Assembly: GCF_003148685.1 (NCBI RefSeq)
Contig: NZ_QGGR01000012.1
Span: 234,977 to 298,976, forward strand
Reading direction: 5' to 3'
Length of the DNA stretch: 64,000 nt
Origin: Actinoplanes xinjiangensis
GTDB taxonomy: Bacteria > Actinomycetota > Actinomycetes > Mycobacteriales > Micromonosporaceae
Shown here in pieces: positions 57,524-64,000 of this stretch. The position numbers and the translations under genes are program-made. The notes below the pieces were generated by a model. The model had not been told where the DNA came from and ran no database searches. It saw nothing but the letters and a program-made list of their open reading frames with translations. Every line of letters starts with the position of its first letter. Position 1 is the stretch's first letter.

Positions 57524-59446
57524 GTGCTCACTCCGGACCAGATCAACGTGCTACGACTGCTCTGCGACACCGTGGTTCCCTCGATCGAACACCCCGGCGA
57601 CCATGACGGATTCTGGGCCCGGACCGCCACCGACACCGGCGCCGACCAGGGGGTCCTCGCTCTCATCGCGGGCCTGCCGGCCGAACACCGGCAGGGGATC
57701 GGTGCCCTCTTCGACGCGCTCGCCGCCCACGGCTTCACCACCGCCCCACAGGCCGCCCGCGAGCAGATCCTGCGGGCGATTCCGGAGACCGGGCCGCTGA
57801 TCAGCATGATCCTGCTGATGACGTACGGCCTGACCGGGCCGGACGGGCGCAATCCGAACTGGAGCCGGCTCGGGTATCCGGGTCCCGCGGCCGCCACGGC
57901 GCCGGGTGGCCGTACCCTCCCGGCTTTGAAGATCGACGGAGACCAGGACCTGGACGCCGACGCCGTGGTGATCGGATCCGGCGCCGGAGGCGGATTGATC
58001 GCCGGGCGGCTCGCCGCCGCCGGCCTGCGCGTCGTCGTCCTGGAAGCCGGCCGGCACCGCACCGAGGCCGACTTCCACCAGCTCGAACTCGCGGCCTACC
58101 AGGCGTCCTACTGGCGCGGCGGCCCGGCGCCGACCGCCGACGCCAACATCACCCTGGTGGCGGGCGCCGGCGTCGGCGGCGGCACGGTGATCAACTGGAC
58201 CAACTGCCTGAAGACCCGGGACGGGGTACGGCGGCAGTGGGCCACCGAGCACGGCCTCACCGACGTGGCGACCGGTGCCTTCGACCGGCACCTGGACGCG
58301 GTGTGGCGGGAGCTGTCAGTGACCGACCGGTGCTCGGAGTTCAACCGCATCCACGAGGCGATGGCGCGGGGCGCGGAATCGCTCGGCTGGTCGTTCGCCA
58401 CGATCTTCCGCAACTGGGATGAGAAACGCCACGACGCCGCGGTCGCCGGGCACCTGGGCTTCGGCGACCCGTCCGGGGCGAAACAGTCGAGCCTCAAGGT
58501 CTACCTGGAACCGGCGGTCCTGGACCACGGCGCCCGGCTGATCGACGGATGCCGCGTCGACCGGATCCTCGTCTCCGGTGGGCGTGCCGCCGGTGTCGTC
58601 GGGCGCTGGACCAGCGAGGACGGCCGGGCCGGCGCGGCCGTGACGGTCCGGGCGCCGATCGTCGTCGTCGCGGCCGGTGCCCTCGAATCGCCCGGGGTGC
58701 TGCTGCGGTCCGGGATCGGCGGGCCGGCCACCGGGCAGTACCTGCGCCTGCACCCGTGCACCGTGACCATGGGCGACTACGGCACCGACATGCGCGGCTG
58801 GTGGGGGCCGCCGCAGGCCGGGCTCGTCGACCAGTTCGCCGAGGCCGACGACGGCTACGGGTTCCTGATGGAGAGCGTGCAGTACGCCACCGGCCTCGGA
58901 GCGTCGTCGGTGCCGTTCACCACGCCCGCCGAACACAAGGAGGCGATGGCCGGCTACCGCGACAGCGGGTCGTTCATCGGGCTGATCCGCGACCACGGGC
59001 ACGGCCGGGTCACCCTCGGCCCGGCCGGCGACACCGTCGCCTGGTACGACCTCACCGACGAACGCGACGTCCGCAACACCCACCGGGCGCTGGAGGCGCA
59101 GATCCACCTGCACCGGGCCGCCGGAGCACGCCGCATCCAGGCGTTCGCGCGCGGGCTCGGGCCGTGGACCGAGGGCGAGGACCTGGAGGCCTACATCGAA
59201 CGGGTGAAACGGGTGCCACTGCGGGCCGGCGGAATGACCCTGTTCTCGGCACACCAGATGGGCAGCTGCCGGATGGGCACCGACCCGGCCACCAGCGTCG
59301 CCGGCCCGCGGGGTGAGCTGCACGACACGCCCGGCGTGTGGATCGGCGACGCGTCGGCGTTCCCGACACCGTCCGGCACCAATCCGATGATCACGATCAT
59401 GGCACTCGCCTCCCGGACGGCCGAGAACATCACCTCCGCCGTCTGA
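57524..59446 (+). CDS. GMC oxidoreductase with N-terminal alpha-helical domain
   Basis: The protein has 640 residues; GTG 57524 follows GCAGGAGGA. The first 130 residues form a helical domain beginning LTPDQINVLRLLCDTVVPSI, similar to gluconate 2-dehydrogenase subunit 3 and to the N-terminus of long-chain alcohol oxidases. The FAD domain follows (VVIGSGAGGGLIAGRLAAAG near 146; VGGGTVINWTNCLKT; GALESPGVLLRSG), and the C-terminal HQMGSCRMG and GDASAFPTPSGTNPMIT carry the catalytic His/Asn positions. It oxidises an alcohol, possibly a long-chain or sterol substrate. It ends before a palindromic element. Confidence 0.9.
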   Translation: MLTPDQINVLRLLCDTVVPSIEHPGDHDGFWARTATDTGADQGVLALIAGLPAEHRQGIGALFDALAAHGFTTAPQAAREQILRAIPETGPLISMILLMTYGLTGPDGRNPNWSRLGYPGPAAATAPGGRTLPALKIDGDQDLDADAVVIGSGAGGGLIAGRLAAAGLRVVVLEAGRHRTEADFHQLELAAYQASYWRGGPAPTADANITLVAGAGVGGGTVINWTNCLKTRDGVRRQWATEHGLTDVATGAFDRHLDAVWRELSVTDRCSEFNRIHEAMARGAESLGWSFATIFRNWDEKRHDAAVAGHLGFGDPSGAKQSSLKVYLEPAVLDHGARLIDGCRVDRILVSGGRAAGVVGRWTSEDGRAGAAVTVRAPIVVVAAGALESPGVLLRSGIGGPATGQYLRLHPCTVTMGDYGTDMRGWWGPPQAGLVDQFAEADDGYGFLMESVQYATGLGASSVPFTTPAEHKEAMAGYRDSGSFIGLIRDHGHGRVTLGPAGDTVAWYDLTDERDVRNTHRALEAQIHLHRAAGARRIQAFARGLGPWTEGEDLEAYIERVKRVPLRAGGMTLFSAHQMGSCRMGTDPATSVAGPRGELHDTPGVWIGDASAFPTPSGTNPMITIMALASRTAENITSAV

Positions 59447-59465
59447 AGCCGCTCACCGCCCCAAG

Positions 59466-59514
59466 CTGGCTCTCACCGCTGTCTCAGCTCGGCTGAGACA
59501 GCGGTGGCGACCAG
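59466..59514. repeat. Palindromic element, copy C
   Basis: CACCGCTGTCTCAGC (59474-59488) pairs perfectly with GCTGAGACAGCGGTG (59492-59506) with a 3-base loop; outer CTGG (59466-59469) and CCAG (59511-59514). The 12-bp core CACCGCTGTCTC is identical to copy B at 52485. Located between convergent genes, so it may also work as a bidirectional terminator. Confidence 0.88.
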
Positions 59515-59523
59515 CCGGGATCC

Positions 59524-60219
59524 TCAGCTGCCGATCAGCATCAGTTTGGCGGCGGCGTCCCGGGCCAGCAGGAAGCCGACGATCCCGACGATCCAGGCGA
59601 TCGTCTCGCTGTTGGACATCCAGTTGCCGACCCTGGTGAGCACCGGGTCCAGGCGCTTGCCGGCGGTCAGGCGGGCGGCCAGCAGCACGAGCGCCGGCGT
59701 GATCATCAGCAGGCAGTATCCGGCGAGCGTCACGGTGATCGTGGCCAGCGGCAGCGCGGCCGTGGTGATCAGGCCGATCGCGGCGATGTACGGCAGCATC
59801 GACCCCACCTCCACCGCGGCGGCCGTCAGTGCCAGCCCGGCCAGCGGCAGCGCACCGCCCTCGTCGTTGAGGGCCCGTTCCCGCCACCGGTGCATCCGTC
59901 CCGCCCCGGAGGGTTTCCTGTTGCGGCCCATCACGAAACTCCAGAAGAACAGCGCCACCCCGAGCACCAGCTGCGTCCACTGCACCGGACGGGTGGCGAG
60001 CATCGCGGAGATCTGCGGGAGCAGCGCCCCGGCGCCGAGCGTGACGATCAGGCCCAGCGCGAAGTAGAAGGTGCCGACCGTACCCAGAAAGATCAGAATG
60101 CGACCGGAACGCACCGGACCCGGGTGCAGGAGCAGCCAGATCGGGATGAGCAGGGTCCCGAAGCTGGTCGAGTCGATCAGCGCGAGGACGGCCAGCGAGG
60201 CCGTCATGGTGGCATCCAT
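59524..60219 (-). CDS. GAP/Sap-family membrane protein
   Basis: The protein has 231 residues from ATG 60219; a GTG at 60231 is possible. Six hydrophobic segments in the order typical of GAP (glycopeptidolipid-addressing, Sap) proteins: LAVLALIDSTSFGTLLIPIWLLL at the start, a charged central loop MGRNRKPSGAGRMHRWRERA, and ALVLLAARLTAGKRLDPV. These proteins transport or address lipids at the actinobacterial envelope. No lipid-synthesis gene is adjacent. Confidence 0.85.
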   Translation of the reverse strand: MDATMTASLAVLALIDSTSFGTLLIPIWLLLHPGPVRSGRILIFLGTVGTFYFALGLIVTLGAGALLPQISAMLATRPVQWTQLVLGVALFFWSFVMGRNRKPSGAGRMHRWRERALNDEGGALPLAGLALTAAAVEVGSMLPYIAAIGLITTAALPLATITVTLAGYCLLMITPALVLLAARLTAGKRLDPVLTRVGNWMSNSETIAWIVGIVGFLLARDAAAKLMLIGS

Positions 60220-60329
60220 GGTGGTCACGATGACCGGATCCGCGGCCGGGCGCGTCCGCCGAAGGATATCCGGGCGCGTACGACTTTGGATTGACGCCGT
60301 GGCGATCACCGGCGTGATGGGATGGCGGC

Positions 60330-61463
60330 GTGAACGTGCGCGAGCTCCTGCGGAAGGTGTACGTGCCCGCCGTGGGGACGTTCGCCGCCGGTGTGCTGCT
60401 CGACGTCGTCGGCCTGACCGACGTCTGGTCGATCCCCCATCTGGACGTTCCCGAGATCTGGCATCTGTCGACGCTGAGCGTCGGATGCCTGGTGATGCTG
60501 GGCAGCCGCCGCCGTCCGATGGCCGCGCTGGTAGCCGGGGCCTGCGCCTTCGCCGTCGACCTCGTCATCGGCGGCAGCATCGCGTTCATCCTGGTGATGT
60601 TCGACCTGCTGTTCGCGGTGGGCCGGTTCGCGTCACCGCGGGCGCGGGCCGCGGTCACCACCGCCGTGTTCGTGCTCGTCGGCACGGCCACCGTGGTCGG
60701 CGGGCTGGCCACGGGCCAGGTGCAGATCGGCGTCTTCATCTGCCTGCAACTGGTGTCGGTGCTGTTCGTACCGCTGTGGTGGGCCGCCAACCTCCGCCAG
60801 CAGCAGCAGATCGGCGCCCTCGACGCGGAACGCATCGCCGGTGAGGCGGTCGTCGCCGAACGCGCCGCGATGGCCCGCGACCTGCACGACGTGATCGCCG
60901 CACACCTGGCCACCACGGCCATGCACTCCGGTGCCGCCCTGGCCATGCCCCCGGACACCGACCGGGACCGCACCGCCCTCCAGGCCGTCCGGACCAGTAG
61001 CCTCGCCGCCCTGGAGGAGATGCGATCCATGATCCTGCTGTTACGGGCCGACGCCGGCGACCGGGACCCGGTGCTGCCCGGCGGCCTCGACCGGCTGCCC
61101 GACCTGGTGGCCGCCGCGACCGCCGGTGGACTGCGTGTCGGCGTGCGCACCACGGATGTTCCCGGCATCCCGGTGGTGGTGGCGCACACCGTCTACGGCA
61201 TCGTCCGGGAGGCCCTCACCAACGCCGGCAAGCACGCTCCCGGCTCCGAGGTGGACCTGGACGTGCGGCGGGCCGGCGGACGGGTCACGGTCACCGTCAC
61301 GAACACCCTGACCGCAGCGAGCCTCGATCATCGGTCGCTGAGCGCGGGCACCGGCCTGTGGTCGATCCGGGAACGCGCCGCCCTGCTCGGCGGCGAGCTG
61401 ACCGCCGGCCGCGACGGCGACCGCTGGCGTGTGCACGCCTCCCTGCCCCTGGCCGCCGCATGA
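60330..61463 (+). CDS. Two-component sensor histidine kinase (HisKA_3 type)
   Basis: The protein has 377 residues and a GTG start. Four to five membrane helices in the first 155 residues, without a large external domain. H186 in MARDLHDVIAAHLATTAMH is the phosphoacceptor; the ATPase domain has VYGIVREALTNAGKHAPGS and TGLWSIRERAALLGGEL. It overlaps the response-regulator start by four bases (ATGA, 61460-61463), so the two make a coupled two-component system. Confidence 0.93.
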   Translation: MNVRELLRKVYVPAVGTFAAGVLLDVVGLTDVWSIPHLDVPEIWHLSTLSVGCLVMLGSRRRPMAALVAGACAFAVDLVIGGSIAFILVMFDLLFAVGRFASPRARAAVTTAVFVLVGTATVVGGLATGQVQIGVFICLQLVSVLFVPLWWAANLRQQQQIGALDAERIAGEAVVAERAAMARDLHDVIAAHLATTAMHSGAALAMPPDTDRDRTALQAVRTSSLAALEEMRSMILLLRADAGDRDPVLPGGLDRLPDLVAAATAGGLRVGVRTTDVPGIPVVVAHTVYGIVREALTNAGKHAPGSEVDLDVRRAGGRVTVTVTNTLTAASLDHRSLSAGTGLWSIRERAALLGGELTAGRDGDRWRVHASLPLAAA

Positions 61464-62101
61464 TCCGGGTGCTGGTCGCCGACGACCACGCCGCCATCCG
61501 GGCCGGCATGCGGCTGATGCTGGAGCAGGCCGACGACATCGAGGTGGTCGGGGAGGCCGCCGACGGCGCGGTCGCGATCCGGCAGACGCGGGCACTCCGG
61601 CCGGACGTGGTGCTGATGGACATCCGGATGCCCGGCACCGACGGCATCCAGGCCACCCGCGAGATCACCGCGGCCGGCCTGGCCGACGTGCTGATCCTGA
61701 CCACCTTCGACCTCGACGACTACCTGTTCGGGGCGCTGCGGGCCGGTGCGGCCGGCTTCCTGCTCAAGTCGGTCGAGCCGGCCGCTCTGGTGGAGGCGGT
61801 CCGCCGGGTGGCGGCCGGCGACGGTTTCCTGGCGCCCGAGGTGACCCGCCGCCTGCTGACCGCGTTCGTCACCGCGATGCCACCGGTACGGGCGGCGCCG
61901 TCGTCGCTCAACGACCTGACCAGCCGCGAACACGACGTCCTCGCCGGTCTGGGCCGGGGCCTCTCCAACGCCGACCTCGCCGCCGACCTGTCCATCACCG
62001 AGGCCACCGCGAAGACCCACGTCTCCCGCGTCCTGGCCAAACTCGGCTGCACCTCCCGGGTCCAGGCCGCGATCATCGCCCGCGAGGCCGGTCTCGCCTG
62101 A
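61460..62101 (+). CDS. NarL/FixJ-family response regulator
   Basis: The protein has 213 residues. Receiver with acidic pocket ADDH, phosphoacceptor D54 in MDIRMPGTDG, Thr in LTTFDLDDY, and Lys in FLLKSV. The C-terminal LuxR-type helix-turn-helix (LTSREHDVLAGLGRGLSNAD, SITEATAKTHVSRVLAKLG) binds DNA. Partner of the kinase at 60330. Confidence 0.94.
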   Translation: MIRVLVADDHAAIRAGMRLMLEQADDIEVVGEAADGAVAIRQTRALRPDVVLMDIRMPGTDGIQATREITAAGLADVLILTTFDLDDYLFGALRAGAAGFLLKSVEPAALVEAVRRVAAGDGFLAPEVTRRLLTAFVTAMPPVRAAPSSLNDLTSREHDVLAGLGRGLSNADLAADLSITEATAKTHVSRVLAKLGCTSRVQAAIIAREAGLA

Positions 62102-62112
62102 CCCGGTGTGCT

Positions 62113-62129
62113 CTTTCCCCGACGGAAAG
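62113..62129. terminator. Hairpin between convergent genes
   Basis: CTTTCC (62113-62118) pairs with GGAAAG (62124-62129), loop CCGAC. A short stem between convergent genes; tentative. Confidence 0.5.
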
Positions 62130-62130
62130 G

Positions 62131-62790
62131 TCAGCTCTTGACGACGATGCCGAGGGCTCCGGCCAGGACGTAGGAAAGGCCGATCAGGTCGTCGGGATGG
62201 ACGATCGCCCCGGACCAGCTGGTGATGCCGCCGATGCCGGACAGCTCGCAGCGCTCGAAACGGGCGCCCTGCATGGTGGCGCCGCTGAACTGCGCGCCGG
62301 TCAGGTCACAGTCGGTGAACCGTGCACCGCGCAGGTCCGCGTTGGTGAAATCGGCGCCGGTCAGGTTGCAGCCGGTCAGGGCCACCACGTCGAAACGGGC
62401 CATCCGCCAGTTCGTCAGGTCCAGCTTGGCGTCGGTGACCGTCACGTCGCGCAGCAGGCCGCCGTTCCAGGCCAGCCCGGTCATCCGGCAGCCGGCGACC
62501 GCGACCCGCTCCATCGTCGCGTTCTCGGCTCGCAGGTTCGACCAGTCGGACCGCTCCACCACACAGTCGGTGAGACGTGCCTTCGGGAGTGTCGCCCCGG
62601 CCAGCCGCGCTGATCGGAAACGGACCTGCGTGAACTCGACCGACTGTGCGAACACCCCGGACGCATCAGCGTCGGCGAACATCACCTTCTCGTGCAGATC
62701 CTCCGACTCGAGGTCGAAGAGAACCTCCGGAAGCGCGTCGGGCACGATGGGCGCCCGAGGCGAGGCGCTGGCAGCCCCGAACCGTGACAT
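62131..62790 (-). CDS. Pentapeptide-repeat protein
   Basis: The protein has 219 residues. About 25 consecutive five-residue units with a central Leu/Phe (A-D/N-L/F-x-x) run from about 35 to 190, for example FTNADLRGARFTDCDLTGAQ, forming a right-handed quadrilateral beta helix. A two-residue irregularity near the middle (WNGG) interrupts the pattern, as in Qnr-like proteins. Some members mimic DNA and protect gyrase; whether this one does is unknown. It is divergent from the MazG-like gene, 22 bases apart. Confidence 0.88.
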   Translation of the reverse strand: MSRFGAASASPRAPIVPDALPEVLFDLESEDLHEKVMFADADASGVFAQSVEFTQVRFRSARLAGATLPKARLTDCVVERSDWSNLRAENATMERVAVAGCRMTGLAWNGGLLRDVTVTDAKLDLTNWRMARFDVVALTGCNLTGADFTNADLRGARFTDCDLTGAQFSGATMQGARFERCELSGIGGITSWSGAIVHPDDLIGLSYVLAGALGIVVKS

Positions 62791-62812
62791 CAGGCCACTC
62801 TACGAGGACGAC

Positions 62813-63154
62813 ATGGACGACATGATCTGGGACTCCGCCCGCCGATGGCAGCGGTTCCTCGACGACCGCAACGGCAACGACCCCCTCGAGATCGCCTGCC
62901 GGATCATGAAGATCACCGAGGAGGCGGGCGAGGCCACCCAGGCCTGGATCGGCGTGCTCGGCCAGAACCCCCGCAAGGGCGTCACGCACACCACCGACGA
63001 CGTGGTGGGCGAACTGGCCGACGTCGTCTTCACGGCCCTGGTCGCGATCGCGAGTCTGGGCGCCGACCCCCGCAAGGCGATCCACGACGTGGTCACCAAG
63101 GCCAACGGCTACCTGAATACGGGCCAGTGCTCCGGCCTTCAGGCCGGGGGTTAA
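62813..63154 (+). CDS. MazG-like nucleotide pyrophosphohydrolase, C-terminus altered by IS end
   Basis: The protein has 113 residues. The MazG metal motifs are visible: EEAGEATQAWIGVLG (about 40-54) and DDVVGELADVVFTALV (about 63-78), with the paired Glu/Asp residues needed for Mg2+ binding. It hydrolyses nucleoside triphosphates. The last ten residues (GQCSGLQAGG) are encoded by the hairpin end of the adjacent IS element, so the original C-terminus was replaced on insertion; the catalytic part is intact. Confidence 0.82.
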   Translation: MDDMIWDSARRWQRFLDDRNGNDPLEIACRIMKITEEAGEATQAWIGVLGQNPRKGVTHTTDDVVGELADVVFTALVAIASLGADPRKAIHDVVTKANGYLNTGQCSGLQAGG

Positions 63155-63193
63155 GGTCCGCGCTGGGAGGGCCGCCAGGGCCTGAGCAGTGCC

Positions 63194-63364
63194 TTAACCG
63201 CCTGCCTGCTCGCTGTGCTCGGCCACGGGGACCGGCACGATCGCGGCGATACGGCGTCCGTTACGGGTCACGTAGAAGGTCTTGCCCTGCACGGCGGTGT
63301 CGTTCAGGACGTCGGCCAGGTTCTTGCGCAGGTCTACCACGCTGATCTCGTTCGTCTCGGTCAT
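63194..63364 (-). CDS. Phd/YefM-family antitoxin
   Basis: A gene of 56 codons plus stop, not obvious because of its length: ATG 63364, TAA at 63196-63194. The protein opens MTETNEISVVDLRKNLADVL, continues with TFYVTRNGRRIAAIVPV and ends EHSEQAGG. The residues VVDLRKNLADVLND and the VTRNGRRIAAIVP hairpin are the DNA-binding dimerisation fold of Phd/YefM antitoxins. No toxin (Doc/YoeB/PIN) gene is adjacent; instead it is divergent from tnpB, sharing one 20-base promoter. It may act as a repressor of tnpB and itself. Confidence 0.82.
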   Translation of the reverse strand: MTETNEISVVDLRKNLADVLNDTAVQGKTFYVTRNGRRIAAIVPVPVAEHSEQAGG

Positions 63365-63371
63365 GCCATCA

Positions 63372-63391
63372 ACTGTACAGTGCTGTACACT
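63372..63391. promoter_or_regulatory. Shared divergent promoter/operator of antitoxin and tnpB
   Basis: Two palindromic TGTACA words (63374-63379 and 63384-63389) are separated by GTGC. They carry the -10 boxes: TACACT (63386-63391) for tnpB, seven bases before its GTG, and TACAGT (minus strand, 63377-63372) for the antitoxin, seven bases before its ATG. Both mRNAs would be leaderless and both would be blocked by a protein bound to this site. Confidence 0.7.
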
Positions 63392-63398
63392 CGATCTC

Positions 63399-64000
63399 GT
63401 GCAGCTCCGTTACCACTTCCGCGTGTACCCGACGCCCGGCCAGCAGATCGAGCTGGCCAGGGCGTTCGGGTGCGCGCGGGTGGTGTTCAACGACGGACTC
63501 AGGCTGCGCCGGCAGGCCCGCGAGCAGGACTTGCCGTACGTCACGGACGCCGAGCTGTCCAAGCGGATCATCACGCGGGCCAAGAAAACGCCGGAGCGGG
63601 CGTGGCTGGGCGAGGTGTCGGCGGTGGTGTTGCAACAGGCCCTCGCGGACCTGAACACCGCGTACCGCAACTTCTTCGCATCGCTCACCGGCAAGCGCAA
63701 GGGCCGCAAGGTGGCACCGCCTCGCTTCCGGTCTCGCAAGGACAACCGGCAAGCTGTCAGGTTCACGAAGAACTCCCGGTTCAAGATCCTGGACAACGGC
63801 CGCCTGCGGCTGCCGAAGATCGGCGACCTCGCGGTCCGCTGGTCGCGGACGCTGCCGTCGTCCCCGTCCAGCGTGGCGATCATCAAGGACGCGGCCGGGC
63901 GGTATTTCGCCTCGTTCGTGGTGCAGACCAGCCAGGACGAGACGCTGCCGCAGGTCGGGCCCGAGGTGGGTATCGACCTGGGCCTGACGCACTTCGCGGT
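63399..64000 (+). CDS. tnpB: TnpB-type RNA-guided endonuclease, N-terminal part (continues past window)
   Basis: GTG 63399; 200 codons visible. The wedge/REC-like N-terminus reads MQLRYHFRVYPTPGQQIELA and includes ARVVFNDGLRLR, KTPERAWLGEVSAVVLQQAL, LNTAYRNFF and PPRFRSRKDNRQAVRFTKN, the usual TnpB start. The first RuvC catalytic aspartate is D193 in GIDLGLTHFAV, followed by the window edge. TnpB cuts DNA guided by a transposon-end RNA. The zinc-finger and remaining RuvC residues, and thus activity, cannot be checked here. Confidence 0.9.
   Translation, partial: MQLRYHFRVYPTPGQQIELARAFGCARVVFNDGLRLRRQAREQDLPYVTDAELSKRIITRAKKTPERAWLGEVSAVVLQQALADLNTAYRNFFASLTGKRKGRKVAPPRFRSRKDNRQAVRFTKNSRFKILDNGRLRLPKIGDLAVRWSRTLPSSPSSVAIIKDAAGRYFASFVVQTSQDETLPQVGPEVGIDLGLTHFA

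Larger units (their letters stand above)
63132..64000 (+). mobile_element. IS200/IS605-type element with TnpB, left part (runs off the window)
   Basis: Left end marked by a short hairpin, CCGGCC (63132-63137) and GGCCGG (63142-63147), loop TTCA, followed by GGGTTAAG, the kind of subterminal stem used by IS605-type elements. The element holds a divergent phd-type gene and tnpB. No tnpA is visible. The right end and any guide-RNA region lie outside the window. Confidence 0.65.

Overview
The window is about 64 kb of very GC-rich DNA with densely packed genes on both strands, many GTG starts, ATGA/GTGA overlaps, and several genes whose start codon lies 6-8 bases after a TANNNT box (probable leaderless mRNAs). 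The protein families (SigE-type ECF sigma factor, HisKA_3/NarL pairs, single-chain acyl-CoA carboxylase, excalibur protein, B12-controlled class Ia ribonucleotide reductase, MHS transporter, TnpB) point to a filamentous actinomycete. A chemotaxis receptor suggests a motile lineage such as Actinoplanes or another Micromonosporaceae genus; that placement is inference. I saw no tRNA, rRNA or CRISPR array. No phage island is visible. One TnpB-type mobile element runs off the right edge.

0-13.2 kb: a partial TPR protein, NUDIX and cupin genes, then a cobalamin riboswitch in front of nrdA-nrdB. This is followed by an inner-membrane protein with twin operator-like repeats, a small HAD-like protein, a divergent NAD-dependent DNA ligase, a kinase-like protein, an ECF sigma factor with a membrane partner, and a tandem-GNAT protein. 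13.2-20 kb: a FAD monooxygenase-marR pair behind a perfect palindrome, a secreted alpha/beta hydrolase whose 3' end lies in degenerate repeats, and a two-component pair whose genes are separated by about 48-bp repeats. A G-rich low-complexity stretch follows.

20-38.5 kb: a 1792-residue single-chain biotin carboxylase/biotin carrier/carboxyltransferase, MOSC, GNAT and SUKH-like proteins. A translationally coupled pair encodes a LacI-like-sensor diguanylate cyclase and a small (p)ppGpp synthetase. Next come an excalibur protein, a 51-bp tandem repeat, a Trp/Pro-repeat membrane protein, a HAD phosphatase whose frame runs antisense through a DoxX gene, HxlR/DoxX, VOC and DinB-like genes, and a TetR-regulator-short PPDK operon. 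38.5-52.3 kb: an ABC-F protein preceded by a short leader peptide and hairpin, an MCP, a 3-hydroxybutyrate dehydrogenase-regulator-MHS transporter cluster, a MetE-like enzyme, a hybrid histidine kinase, a SnoaL-like protein, and a FAD-binding protein whose start overlaps a Cys-Cys-Cys small ORF.

52.3-64 kb: recurrent palindromes containing CACCGCTGTCTC and its complement, a molybdate operon (HTH-TOBE regulator, modA, modB, modC), a secreted protein with an internal duplication, enoyl-CoA hydratase, a GMC oxidoreductase, a GAP/Sap-like membrane protein, a second two-component system, a pentapeptide-repeat protein and a MazG-like protein. The MazG-like gene ends inside the hairpin end of an IS200/IS605-type element that carries a divergent Phd/YefM antitoxin and tnpB. 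The leading candidates for new biology are the coupled c-di-GMP/(p)ppGpp pair, the poly-Cys coupled uORF, the ABC-F leader, the recurrent palindrome family, the Trp/Pro repeat protein and the antitoxin-TnpB module.
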